DNA of 64,000 nucleotides, from NCBI GenBank assembly GCA_963784995.1, contig CAWATZ010000002.1:620001-684000 (forward strand), given 5' to 3'. The DNA is from CAWATZ01 sp963784995. GTDB lineage: Bacteria; Planctomycetota; Planctomycetia; Gemmatales; Gemmataceae. Every line of letters begins with the position of its first letter. Position 1 is the stretch's first letter. Made by a program: the position numbers and the translations under genes. The notes under the pieces were generated by a model. That model was not told where the DNA came from and did no database searches. It was given only the letters and a program-made list of their open reading frames with translations. This document shows positions 46,483 through 55,221 of the stretch, in pieces.

Positions 46483-48855
46483 ATGCCGTTTCGGGTAACA
46501 GCACGGACGATCCTCCAGCTCGGTGCTGAACTCATCAGCTCCGATGCGGTCGCGTTTTATGAGCTTGTAAAAAACGCCTTCGACGCCGGCTCGCCGCGTG
46601 CCGATGTCGATGTCATGGTCTGCATGCCCCACGAGGTCTGTCAAGCGCACCTGCGGACAGCACTCGCCGAGATCGTCCTGGATACTGCCGCCGGGGCGAG
46701 GAGTGAACCTTTCACCAGACTCAAGGAGGCGGCCGGCCAGTCGGTCGATGTCAGAGCGCCCCACGGCCAGGAGGTCAGGCACGCGATCGCTCAGGCCCGG
46801 ACATGGGAGCAACTCGTTCAAGCCCTGGAGGAAGCGAACTGCATCGACATTGCCGACACCGGCAGCGGCATGGACCGCAACCACTTGACCGAGGTCTACC
46901 TGACGATCGGCACTCGCGCACGGCTCGTCGAACGTAAGCGGCGCGAGGAAGCGGAAGCGACGCAGGACGAAGAGCGGCCGATCCTGGGTGAGAAGGGGTT
47001 GGGGCGGCTTTCGGTGATGCGTCTGGGGTGGCGGCTTGAGGTGAAGACGGCCACGAAAGACGAGGATCACTGGAATCTGCTTGCCATCGACTGGCGGCAG
47101 TTTTCCCATGACTCCGACGCCCTCTTGGAGGAGGTCGTCATCAAGCCGATCCACGGGCTGGAGAAGGAGCTCGGCAAGAGCGGGACGCGGGTTCGCATCA
47201 CGGCACTTAAGTCCCGCTGGAACAAGGACATGCTTGAGCAGATCGCCGTCGAAGAGTTCAGCCGGTTCACGGACCCGTTCGAGCGAAAGCCCCGGTTTCC
47301 GATCTCGCTTCGCTTCAATGACCAGACGGTCGTCATCCCGCGATTTGATGAGGTCCTCTTCGAGAACGCCCACGCCTACGTTCAGGCGGAGTTTACGGTC
47401 GGAAAGGAAGACGCCGAACTTGCCGGGAAGATCCACTACACCCTCCGGGCGCGGGAGAAGACCTTTCGACTGCCCCTCGCGGAGTTAGCGAGCGTTACGG
47501 ATACCGACCCTGAGACGCTGAGGTCACTTGGCCCGTTCAAGGTCTGGTTCTACTGGTTCAACCGCCGGATCATGAAGGAAATCGAGGGCATTGGGGACAA
47601 GCGTCGAGTCCAGCAACTTGTCAACCGCTGGTCAGGCGGACTCATGGTGTTCCGCGACGGTTTCCGCGTCAAGCCGTATGGGAGCCCGGACGACGACTGG
47701 CTGGACCTGGACCGCAAGGCCTTCGCTTCCGCCGGCTACAAGGTCAACCGGAAGCAGATCATCGGCAAGGTAGACATCAGCAGTCGGCGTAACCCGGCCC
47801 TCACCGACCAGACGAGCCGCGAGGGCCTGCGCGACTGCGATGAAAAAAAGGCCCTGGTTTCCCTGCTCACACACGTCCTGGAGGCCCGCTTCCGCACCTT
47901 CATCAACGCTGTGGACGAAGATATCCAAGCGCGCATGTCGGTGACCTTCGAGAACCTTCACGAGCGGGTGGAGGCCGAGGGCCGGCGGATGGACGAGAAT
48001 GTCCGCCTGCTGCTTGAGAGGTTCCCGGCCCTGAAAAAAGAGACAGCCCTCATCCGGCCACTTGAGGAGTCGGTTCATACGATCGACACCCTGATGGAGG
48101 AGGCGGAAGAACTCGCGGAGTCCTTTGAGAAAGGCCGCTCGCAAGTGGTGCATCTGGCCGGGCTTGGGATGATGGTGGAGATCGTGGCGCACGAGTTGAA
48201 CCGCGCGACCGAGCACACGCTCGCGACGCTTGCAGAGGCTGACATGGCCTCCATCGACGCGGATACGAGTTCTCTCCTGGCAACGCTTCAGGCCCAGCTC
48301 ACCACACTTCAGAAGCGGCTGAAAATTCTCGACCCGCTCGGCACCGCCGCCCGGCAAGTCAAGGAGTCGTTCGACCTCATCGCCTGGGTGGAACAGATTC
48401 TGGCTTCCCACGAGGCCCAGTTCCAGCGGCACGGGATTACTTCTTCGGTGAAGGTCGAGCCCCACCGCCCCAAGGGCGGCTTCAGCGTGCGGATGGTCAA
48501 AGGGATGATCGTGCAGGTCATGGAGAACCTCCTCAGCAACTCGGTCTACTGGCTCAAGCAGCAGAAGAAGCTCGACAGGGCATTCAAACCGCGAATCGAC
48601 GTGGTCATCAAACCGAAGTCCAGCGAGCTATCCGTCACGGACAATGGCCCGGGTGTTGACCCGGAGCGCAAGGAGGAGATCTTTCAGCCGTTTGTGACCT
48701 CGAAACCGCCCGGCGAAGGAAAGGGGCTGGGCCTTTACATCGCGCGCGAGATCGCCACCTACCATAATGCTGCCCTCACCCTCTCCGATGAGAGAACCGT
48801 GCATAAGGACCGGCTGAACACGTTTGTCCTGACGCTAGGAGTGAAAGACAAATGA
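46483..48855 (+). CDS. Cytosolic histidine kinase with two GHKL ATPase domains
   Basis: 790 residues. The N-terminal Hsp90/MutL-like GHKL domain has N-box YELVKNAFDAGS (Asn31), DTGSGMDRNHLTEVYL (~123) and GEKGLGRLSVMRLG (~168). A long middle region carries coiled coil. A DHp-like helix follows with the candidate phospho-His in VEIVAHELNRATEH (His ~570). The C-terminal kinase-type HATPase has MENLLSNSVYWL (N-box, ~680), VTDNGPGVDPERKEEIFQPF (G1/F, ~718) and GEGKGLGLYIARE (G2, ~744). No membrane segment. The stop overlaps the receiver gene (ATGA), so this is a classical kinase-regulator pair. The first domain may act as an input or MORC/paraMORC-like switch. Confidence 0.8.
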   Translation: MPFRVTARTILQLGAELISSDAVAFYELVKNAFDAGSPRADVDVMVCMPHEVCQAHLRTALAEIVLDTAAGARSEPFTRLKEAAGQSVDVRAPHGQEVRHAIAQARTWEQLVQALEEANCIDIADTGSGMDRNHLTEVYLTIGTRARLVERKRREEAEATQDEERPILGEKGLGRLSVMRLGWRLEVKTATKDEDHWNLLAIDWRQFSHDSDALLEEVVIKPIHGLEKELGKSGTRVRITALKSRWNKDMLEQIAVEEFSRFTDPFERKPRFPISLRFNDQTVVIPRFDEVLFENAHAYVQAEFTVGKEDAELAGKIHYTLRAREKTFRLPLAELASVTDTDPETLRSLGPFKVWFYWFNRRIMKEIEGIGDKRRVQQLVNRWSGGLMVFRDGFRVKPYGSPDDDWLDLDRKAFASAGYKVNRKQIIGKVDISSRRNPALTDQTSREGLRDCDEKKALVSLLTHVLEARFRTFINAVDEDIQARMSVTFENLHERVEAEGRRMDENVRLLLERFPALKKETALIRPLEESVHTIDTLMEEAEELAESFEKGRSQVVHLAGLGMMVEIVAHELNRATEHTLATLAEADMASIDADTSSLLATLQAQLTTLQKRLKILDPLGTAARQVKESFDLIAWVEQILASHEAQFQRHGITSSVKVEPHRPKGGFSVRMVKGMIVQVMENLLSNSVYWLKQQKKLDRAFKPRIDVVIKPKSSELSVTDNGPGVDPERKEEIFQPFVTSKPPGEGKGLGLYIAREIATYHNAALTLSDERTVHKDRLNTFVLTLGVKDK

Positions 48856-50930
48856 CCGATGCAGCCCCCCAGCCGGCCGCACACCCGGTCGCGGCGCACC
48901 TGAAGTCGTGCGGGATCGAGGTGGCCGCCATCATCGACGACGCCTACGACCCGCCGACGCGGGAGTCCTTACAGGACGCGATCCCCGTGTTCTGGGACCG
49001 CGTCCTGCGCAACCAGGATCTCCTTGCAGAACTGAAGAGCATCGCCCCTGATGTCAAAGACCAGCTGGATATGCGCGACCCCGTCCTGAAGCAGCTCTAC
49101 GACCAGCTTGAGAAGCCAGGTAAGCTCGCTCCGGTATGCAAGCAGCACCTCTTCTCGCTAAAACTGGAGAAGCTCGCCATGCTTCGGGCCTTGCGCGAGC
49201 ATCTTGAGAACGCGGGGCTTCGCCGCGTGGTCGAGTTGGGGAGCGATGAGGAGTTGCCGGCCGAGCCTACGAAACTCGTCTTCCTCGACTACTTCCTGGG
49301 ACAGGGGAACGACAGCAACGCCGTGCTCGCCGCGACCGCGAAGGCAGAGGAGATTTACCGGCGCGTCCCCGACGACGCCGATAAGCCATTTATTGTTCTC
49401 ATGTCGTCGAGTCCCGAGGCGGATGCGGGGAAGGAGACCTTCCGCGAGACATCAAAGCTTCTGGGCGGACTCTTCGGGTTCGTCCAGAAGAAGGATCTGA
49501 GAGACAAAGAAAAGCTCTACCTACACCTGGCTGTTTGGGCGGTCGGCATGCCGACGCGCCATGAGATTCAGCATTTCGCTGAGGCGCTGGAAGCCGGGGT
49601 GCGAAGTGCAGCCGAGGATTTTATCCGCCGCCTCCGCGCCCTCGGATTCGAGGATTACGCGAACATCCAGTGGTTGAGCCTTCAGCCAGAAGGCCATCCG
49701 CTCGGGGACTACATGCTCTGGCTCTACAAATCGTTGTTCGCCTACCTTCTCCACGACCAACCCAAAGTGCTCCAGCAGCAGAAGATACTCGACGCGATGT
49801 CCTTCGAGAATTTCACCCCGAGCCAAGGTCCACCGTCTCCGCAGCTCGCCGAGATTTACCGGTTCGCCCTGACGGAACCGGGTGTGGAAGAAGTCGGTGC
49901 TCACCCGCGATCGCCCGAAGGGAGCCCGGAGCCTCTGCTGCAAACGGGGGACATGTTTTTTAAGGAACGGAGCCTCGAAGTGCTCATGGTGATTAACGCC
50001 CCCTGTGACTTGGCATATGCGCCGGGCCAGAAGCGGGGGTTCCCCAAAGAACGGCCAGTCCTTCTCATCCGTGGCACTCTGCAAAGGCACGAGGAACTCG
50101 ACACCTCCGGATTGGTAAGGACGGAGCTCTTCAAGCACGACGGGAAACCCCATCGCATCCTTTGGGACCACCGGCATGTCATGTCAAAAGAGTACGGCAC
50201 GGTCTGGGAGTGGCTGAAGCAGGGCGGGTATACCCGAAAGGCGCGGCTTGCTCTACCCTACGCGCTTGAGGTGCAGCAGGCCTTCGCGATGCACGTAATG
50301 CGGCCCGGGATGCCAATACGTCCCCCAACCTACCGGCACGCCGACGTGGAAGTGTACTGCGAGGGCGAAGACGGAAACTGCGAACTGCTGGGTGAGTCGA
50401 TCACTGCGGGGGCCTGGATCATGCGTCGCCGGAAGGCAGACAAGGACGAGGACGAAGACTTGTTTGTCCTGACCGTCGATTGCATCGGGAAGATCGTGGC
50501 CGACCTAGATGTTGTGAAGGGCCGATGCGAGCGCACCCACGAGCGTCACTTGAAAGAGGCACTGGCCGCGCAACAGGCCGAGACCAATGCGGCCGATGCA
50601 GGCGAAAAAAAGAAACTCAAGGCCCAAATCAAAGCGGCTGAAGGAAAAGCCAAGGGCGTCGAAGGAAAGCTTGAGAAGGTTCGCCAACTCAGGCAGATGA
50701 GCCAGGAATGGGTTCCGCTCGCCAAGGTGCCGAGTCCCCTGCCCACGCCATCAGGGGTTACCGAAGTAAACCCGAAGCTGTTCCTGGTCTACCGCGACCG
50801 GAAGTTTAAGGGCGCTTACACCGAGAATCCGCCGATAGTCTTAAACCTGAGACTCGACGATGTCTCTACGGACAGTGTTCCGGGTCCAGCGGAGAGGAAT
50901 GCGCCAGGTGCGGAGAAAGCAAATGACTAA
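48852..50930 (+). CDS. Expanded response-receiver protein, partner of the dual-GHKL kinase
   Basis: 692 residues. Receiver landmarks: acidic pair in VAAIIDDAYDPPT (~27-33), phospho-acceptor Asp146 in LVFLDYFLGQGND, the Ser/Thr site in IVLMSSSPEAD and Lys in FGFVQKKDL. About 110 residues sit between the acidic pair and Asp146, where a normal receiver has about 40. It therefore belongs to an expanded receiver type (Pfam Response_reg_2-like, by memory). The remaining ~450 residues are unclassified and end in a coiled coil (QAETNAADAGEKKKLKAQIK) and a short beta part. No DNA-binding output domain is evident, so the output may be protein contact. It overlaps the sulfurtransferase gene by eight bases. 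Confidence 0.7.
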   Translation: MTDAAPQPAAHPVAAHLKSCGIEVAAIIDDAYDPPTRESLQDAIPVFWDRVLRNQDLLAELKSIAPDVKDQLDMRDPVLKQLYDQLEKPGKLAPVCKQHLFSLKLEKLAMLRALREHLENAGLRRVVELGSDEELPAEPTKLVFLDYFLGQGNDSNAVLAATAKAEEIYRRVPDDADKPFIVLMSSSPEADAGKETFRETSKLLGGLFGFVQKKDLRDKEKLYLHLAVWAVGMPTRHEIQHFAEALEAGVRSAAEDFIRRLRALGFEDYANIQWLSLQPEGHPLGDYMLWLYKSLFAYLLHDQPKVLQQQKILDAMSFENFTPSQGPPSPQLAEIYRFALTEPGVEEVGAHPRSPEGSPEPLLQTGDMFFKERSLEVLMVINAPCDLAYAPGQKRGFPKERPVLLIRGTLQRHEELDTSGLVRTELFKHDGKPHRILWDHRHVMSKEYGTVWEWLKQGGYTRKARLALPYALEVQQAFAMHVMRPGMPIRPPTYRHADVEVYCEGEDGNCELLGESITAGAWIMRRRKADKDEDEDLFVLTVDCIGKIVADLDVVKGRCERTHERHLKEALAAQQAETNAADAGEKKKLKAQIKAAEGKAKGVEGKLEKVRQLRQMSQEWVPLAKVPSPLPTPSGVTEVNPKLFLVYRDRKFKGAYTENPPIVLNLRLDDVSTDSVPGPAERNAPGAEKAND

Positions 50931-51738
50931 GCCTACACGCCATATCCTGAGTCTCTCTGGTGGCAAAGACAGCGCTGCTCTTGCCATTTACATGCGCGAC
51001 CGCGTGCCGGAAATGGAATACATCTTCCACGACACGTTCAAGGAGCTTCCCGAGACTTATGAATACCTGGAACTCCTGGAAGCAACGCTCGGGAAAAAAA
51101 TCACGAAGACCACGCCTGATAAGAGCTTTGAGCACTGGCTGGTTGTTTTCGGCGGGATGATCCCGTCCAACCACCGCCGGTGGTGTACGAAGATGCTCAA
51201 ACTGAAACCCTTCGAGCAGTATGTCGGTGACGATCCCGTTTTCAACTACGTTGCCATTCGAGCAGACGAGAAACGGGAAGGGTACATTAGCCACAAGCCG
51301 AACATCACTCCGGTTTACCCCTTCAAGGAGGACGGCAAAGTCCGCCGCGACATCATCCGCATCCTGGAAGACAGTGGCTTAGGTCTCCCGAAATACACCG
51401 ATTGGGGGCGCACGCGGTCGGGTTGCTACTTTTGTTTCTATCAACAGAAGATCGAGTGGGTCCGGCTGAAAGAAAAGTATCCCGACATGTTCGAGGAAGC
51501 GAAACGGCTTGAGTATGTTGCCAACAATGGAAACGGGAACCCGTTCTATTGGAGCGGTGACGAGCCCCTTGTCGAGCTTGAGAAGCCTGAGCGAGTGGAA
51601 GAAATCAAGCGCAAATGGGAGGAGAACCAGGATCGTGCAAAGAAACAGCCGAAGAGCCGCCTGTTGCTCCATATTCTGGGTGCTGACGACCAGGACGACG
51701 AAGGGGAGAAAGACGGCTGCTTGATTTGCCATGTTTAA
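50923..51738 (+). CDS. DndC-like PAPS-reductase-family ATP pyrophosphatase
   Basis: 271 residues. PP-loop SGGKDS at 12-17 (HILSLSGGKDSAALAIYM) binds ATP. A conserved RRWCTKMLK and a GRTRSGCYFCFYQQK Cys pair follow, as in PAPS-reductase/DndC enzymes that activate DNA or transfer sulfur; these cysteines may bind an Fe-S cluster. It ends in an extra Cys pair, GCLICHV at the last residues. DndC with DndA supplies sulfur for phosphorothioate DNA in Dnd systems; here a DndA-like gene lies at the far end of the cluster. A true assimilatory PAPS reductase is less likely in this context. Confidence 0.8.
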   Translation: MTKPTRHILSLSGGKDSAALAIYMRDRVPEMEYIFHDTFKELPETYEYLELLEATLGKKITKTTPDKSFEHWLVVFGGMIPSNHRRWCTKMLKLKPFEQYVGDDPVFNYVAIRADEKREGYISHKPNITPVYPFKEDGKVRRDIIRILEDSGLGLPKYTDWGRTRSGCYFCFYQQKIEWVRLKEKYPDMFEEAKRLEYVANNGNGNPFYWSGDEPLVELEKPERVEEIKRKWEENQDRAKKQPKSRLLLHILGADDQDDEGEKDGCLICHV

Positions 51739-51810
51739 TCGAGACCAGCTTGAACCCTGACGGAGGGGAAGACCGTCGCAAGCGCCTCTTCCCATACTTC
51801 GAGAGTGCCA

Positions 51811-53673
51811 ATGACGCTGAGCCTTGGCGAGAGGTGGGTCCGCTTTCTACGCCAATATGGACCCATTCCGCGGAACGACAACATGTACGACGAGCACATC
51901 CGGAAGTCGGCCCGCAGGGTTGGCATCCGGCCGCTTGCCTTTGCGCATCCCGTTGAGGCCGAGGTACTGGCACTTTTTCGCCAGGGAGCCGAACGGCCGC
52001 AGTCGGCGATCCTCACCGGCACGGCTGGGGACGGGAAAAGCCACCTTTGCGGAAAGATTTGGAGCGGTTTCGGCGGCGGTGAGGCTGACTGGGCGAAAGA
52101 CGACGTATACCATATTCGCGCTGTGGAATTAGGGGGACGAACGGTCACGGTTCACGTCATCCGCGACCTCACGGCGCTTCCCGCTATTGATCCACATGGG
52201 CGCTACACGGACAAGGTACAGTTTCTCTCCTCACTTTGCGCGAAGCTGGTGGACTCGTCGGCCGACGAGGTTTTTCTCATCGCCGCAAACGACGGCCAGC
52301 TGATGGAAACGCTCCATCGCCTTCCCGGAACGCCCGAGGTTTGCCGTGTTCGGTCCTTGGTGGAAACCCTTCTCGTGGACGACCGCAGGGAAGGCGAAGG
52401 CGTGCCGCTCAAGTTCTTCAACCTGAGCCGCATTCCATGCCGGATGCTTTTTGATCTTGCCCTGGATGCGGTGCTCGGCCACGAAGGCTGGCAGGATTGT
52501 TACCGCGAAGCTGGCGGAGAAGGGGAATTCTTCGGCCCCCGTTGCCCGATCAGGCACAATTATGAGTTCCTTCAAACGCCGCTCGTCCGGGGCCGGCTCC
52601 GGGCGCTTTTTGAACTCTGTGACTGCAACGACCTTCACGTCCCCATCCGCAGGCTCTTGCTTCTCCTCGCAAACGCTGTCCTGGGACACCCAGCCGCAAA
52701 AGACCGCCTGATGCAGGCGTCAGATGTCCCGGCGGTCATCCGGGCGGGAACTGTCGCCAAGGCGAGCCTCTTTAACAACATCTTCGGAGGAAACCTGAGT
52801 GACACCCGGCGGGAGTCGCTTGAGGTATTCGAGTTTCTGAACCGTTTTCGCATTGGCCACGAGACCTCAAACCGTGCCGACAACATCCTGATCTTCGGGG
52901 AGGCAGACGAAAACCTGAGCCCCTACTTCGACCGGCTGCTCAAAGCAGACACCTTCTACGGGGCGGACGCAAGCTACTACGCCGCCCAGCGGACGTACGT
53001 TGAGGGAGCGGAAGGAGAAGACAGCCGGGCGTTTCTCGACCTCCTGGTGAGCCAGCGCCGCGGCCTGTTTTTCAAAATCCCGGAGGACCAGGAGGTCGAG
53101 CTTTCGCTCTGGGAACTCACTGTCTTCAAATATGCCGGTGAATACCTGGCGAAGATTCTGAAGGTACTCCGATCCGGTGGCCGGCCCGAGCGGCAAATTC
53201 TGGCCCGGCTGGTAAAGGGCCTAAACCGTGTCTTCATTGGCCTCCTCGTTAACACCGACCGAGAGCTGCTCCTCGCAACGAGCCTTTCCTTTTCCACGGC
53301 GAAAGTCAGCCAGGTGCTGGAGGACCGAATCCCCGTCGCGCCGCGCCTCCACGAACGGGTTGAATTGATCCTCTCGGGAGAAAAGCCGGTGCTCGTCGTT
53401 CAATTCGCGCCGGAAACCAGGGCGGAGCTACCGCTTAACCTCACGCGCTTTGAATTCTTGAGCCGAGTGGCAGAGGGGGCTCTCCCCGGGAGCTTTTCAC
53501 GGGAGTGCTACGAAGACATGCTCGCCTTCAAGTGCAAACTCCTGGCACGTCTTACCGACCGGCGCCGGCTCGAAGGTGCTGATGACGCAGAGGGCGCACT
53601 CAGTTTCAGGCTCCTGAGCCTTGATGAGGCCGGGAACCCTCTGGACGCTGTCGTGGAGGTGGCCAATGGCTGA
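51811..53673 (+). CDS. DptF-like P-loop ATPase
   Basis: About 620 residues. Walker A ILTGTAGDGKSHLCG (residues ~69-77), Walker B-like EVFLIAANDGQLMETLHR, then CPIRHNYEFLQTPLVRGRLR and a long helical C-terminus. The position after a DndC-like gene and before a DptH-like gene, the size and the 'GxAGxGKSH' loop match DptF, the ATPase of the phosphorothioate-dependent restriction complex DptFGH. Seventy bases separate it from the previous gene; its stop overlaps the next start. Confidence 0.6.
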   Translation: MTLSLGERWVRFLRQYGPIPRNDNMYDEHIRKSARRVGIRPLAFAHPVEAEVLALFRQGAERPQSAILTGTAGDGKSHLCGKIWSGFGGGEADWAKDDVYHIRAVELGGRTVTVHVIRDLTALPAIDPHGRYTDKVQFLSSLCAKLVDSSADEVFLIAANDGQLMETLHRLPGTPEVCRVRSLVETLLVDDRREGEGVPLKFFNLSRIPCRMLFDLALDAVLGHEGWQDCYREAGGEGEFFGPRCPIRHNYEFLQTPLVRGRLRALFELCDCNDLHVPIRRLLLLLANAVLGHPAAKDRLMQASDVPAVIRAGTVAKASLFNNIFGGNLSDTRRESLEVFEFLNRFRIGHETSNRADNILIFGEADENLSPYFDRLLKADTFYGADASYYAAQRTYVEGAEGEDSRAFLDLLVSQRRGLFFKIPEDQEVELSLWELTVFKYAGEYLAKILKVLRSGGRPERQILARLVKGLNRVFIGLLVNTDRELLLATSLSFSTAKVSQVLEDRIPVAPRLHERVELILSGEKPVLVVQFAPETRAELPLNLTRFEFLSRVAEGALPGSFSRECYEDMLAFKCKLLARLTDRRRLEGADDAEGALSFRLLSLDEAGNPLDAVVEVANG

Positions 53674-54739
53674 GCCGGCGTCGATGCTCCCCCCGCCTTC
53701 CCGTCACGGCCACATGGAAGACCAGCTGTGGGTCGATGAGCAGATTTGGGGCCATAGGCTTTGGGATTCGGAGAGCCCTTGGCTGCTCTTCCTGGAGTTT
53801 CTGAACGTCGCAATGGCCTGCCACCGACAGGGGCAGCTCTTTTGTGAACAGGGCGGCTACAACACGCTCCTCTATGAGCCGTTTAAGCGGATGCACCTTC
53901 GGAACATCCTCTTTAACAACGAGGTGCTCTTCCGGATCGCCGAGCGCCACCCCGATAGCAAGACCGCCTGGACGGAGTGGGTGCTGTGGATGAACGACCA
54001 TGCGAAGGGTGTTCATGCCCCGGATTTTTCTTACCTCACCCCCCGCTTTCAGTCGTTCCGCCAGTTCACCGATCTGGTCGGCATGCTCCGGGGAGCCGGA
54101 GTCGAGAATGACACGAACCGGCGCTGGAGTTCCCGCTTCATCTTCCCCTTCGGCACCAACGCCGTCTACGAAGACACGATCATCGACAAGCAGGGGGACG
54201 CGAGGCGGGACTACATTAACTTCGGCCGGACCGGCGAACTGCTCTACCTGATGCTCAGCCGGTCCAGTCATGCCGAGCGGCTCCGGGTCCACTTCGAGCG
54301 CTATTGCGTCGGCAATAACCGATGGAACAGGCTCCTCGCTCTCTTCCAGCCGGGTGGGGACGAGCATAGGGAGCAGCGGCGGAACAGTTACCTCCCGTAC
54401 CGCGAACATCCCACGTTCGAGGGGATAGGCCAGGACTGGCTCCACCTGCTCGAACTCGACCTCCCCGGCTTCGACGCCTTCCCCCATCTTGTGACCTTGG
54501 CTGCCCTTCATATTGTCCTTTACCAGCTGGCCGTTTCGGCCGAGTGGTGCGACAACCCGCGCCGGGTGTCATTCGTCTGCGAAATCGTTGCGCCGAAGAA
54601 GACGCTCGTTCGGGAACTTTCGTTCTTGAGTTACCAGGAGAATAATCTCCTTCCACCGCGGGCGGTGGACGCCTATCTGCGATGCAAGGTAAGTGATACC
54701 GCAGAGTGGCAGCAGATAGCAGCGCAGCCAGGGCGCTGA
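53666..54739 (+). CDS. DptG-position protein of the restriction module, N-terminal part
   Basis: 357 residues from ATG 53666. MEDQLWVDEQIWGHRLWDS, WLLFLEFLNVAMACHRQGQL, FGTNAVYEDTIIDKQGDARR, then FGRTGELLYLMLSRS and LSFLSYQENNLLPPRAVDAY. No catalytic motif. It occupies the place of DptG between DptF and DptH. The end (WQQIAAQPGR) lies just where the next frame resumes in similar style, so this and the following ORF are probably one ~515-residue protein split by a base change near 54737. Confidence 0.6.
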   Translation: MAEPASMLPPPSRHGHMEDQLWVDEQIWGHRLWDSESPWLLFLEFLNVAMACHRQGQLFCEQGGYNTLLYEPFKRMHLRNILFNNEVLFRIAERHPDSKTAWTEWVLWMNDHAKGVHAPDFSYLTPRFQSFRQFTDLVGMLRGAGVENDTNRRWSSRFIFPFGTNAVYEDTIIDKQGDARRDYINFGRTGELLYLMLSRSSHAERLRVHFERYCVGNNRWNRLLALFQPGGDEHREQRRNSYLPYREHPTFEGIGQDWLHLLELDLPGFDAFPHLVTLAALHIVLYQLAVSAEWCDNPRRVSFVCEIVAPKKTLVRELSFLSYQENNLLPPRAVDAYLRCKVSDTAEWQQIAAQPGR

Positions 54740-55221
54740 TTCAAGCCCGAGAGCTTCTTGACTCGCGCGTCCGCTGGCCGCAGGAGCCGCAGGATTATGA
54801 AGGGTGTAACGACCCGGAGGCTCTCTTTGACAAGCTCCGGCGCGTCGCCGCTGATCGCCACCGCCGGCACGTCGCAAACGTCCACCGGAGCTACGGACGG
54901 GACATAGGCTTGGTCTCGAAGCGGGGCACGAACAAACTCCGCTACGCCCCCACCGATGCTCTTCTGAAGGCTCTCATCTTCGCAAATGTAGAACGGCGCA
55001 TGGAATTCAAGGAGTTCCTGGCCCGCGTGTTCGATCGCTATGGCTTTGTCTTCGGCGACCGGGAGGCAGAACAAGTCCTCGACCGGGAACAGTTTGATAA
55101 GAAGGCATTTCAGGCAAATGCCCACCGGCTTGAACAACGGCTGGGGAGCCTGGGCGTCCTCCGCAGGCTTTCTGACGCATGCGCTTACGTCCAGAACCCC
55201 TTTGAGCGGAGGTTGGTATGA
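54706..55221 (+). CDS. DptG-position protein, C-terminal part (or separate 171-aa protein)
   Basis: GTG start inside the previous gene. RALIQARELLDSRVRWPQEP; IGLVSKRGTNKLRYAPTDAL; FKEFLARVFDRYGFVFGDRE; LGSLGVLRRLSDACAYVQNP. The middle reads like a winged-helix domain. If the frame change near 54737 is an artefact it is the C-terminal domain of the upstream protein; if real, it is an overlapping gene. The stop overlaps the next ATG. Confidence 0.6.
   Translation: MAADSSAARALIQARELLDSRVRWPQEPQDYEGCNDPEALFDKLRRVAADRHRRHVANVHRSYGRDIGLVSKRGTNKLRYAPTDALLKALIFANVERRMEFKEFLARVFDRYGFVFGDREAEQVLDREQFDKKAFQANAHRLEQRLGSLGVLRRLSDACAYVQNPFERRLV

Noticed and set aside
46483..50930. Calling the kinase-receiver pair Detocs
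   Set aside because: No TPR sensor (DtcA-like) and no nucleoside-phosphorylase effector fused to the receiver.
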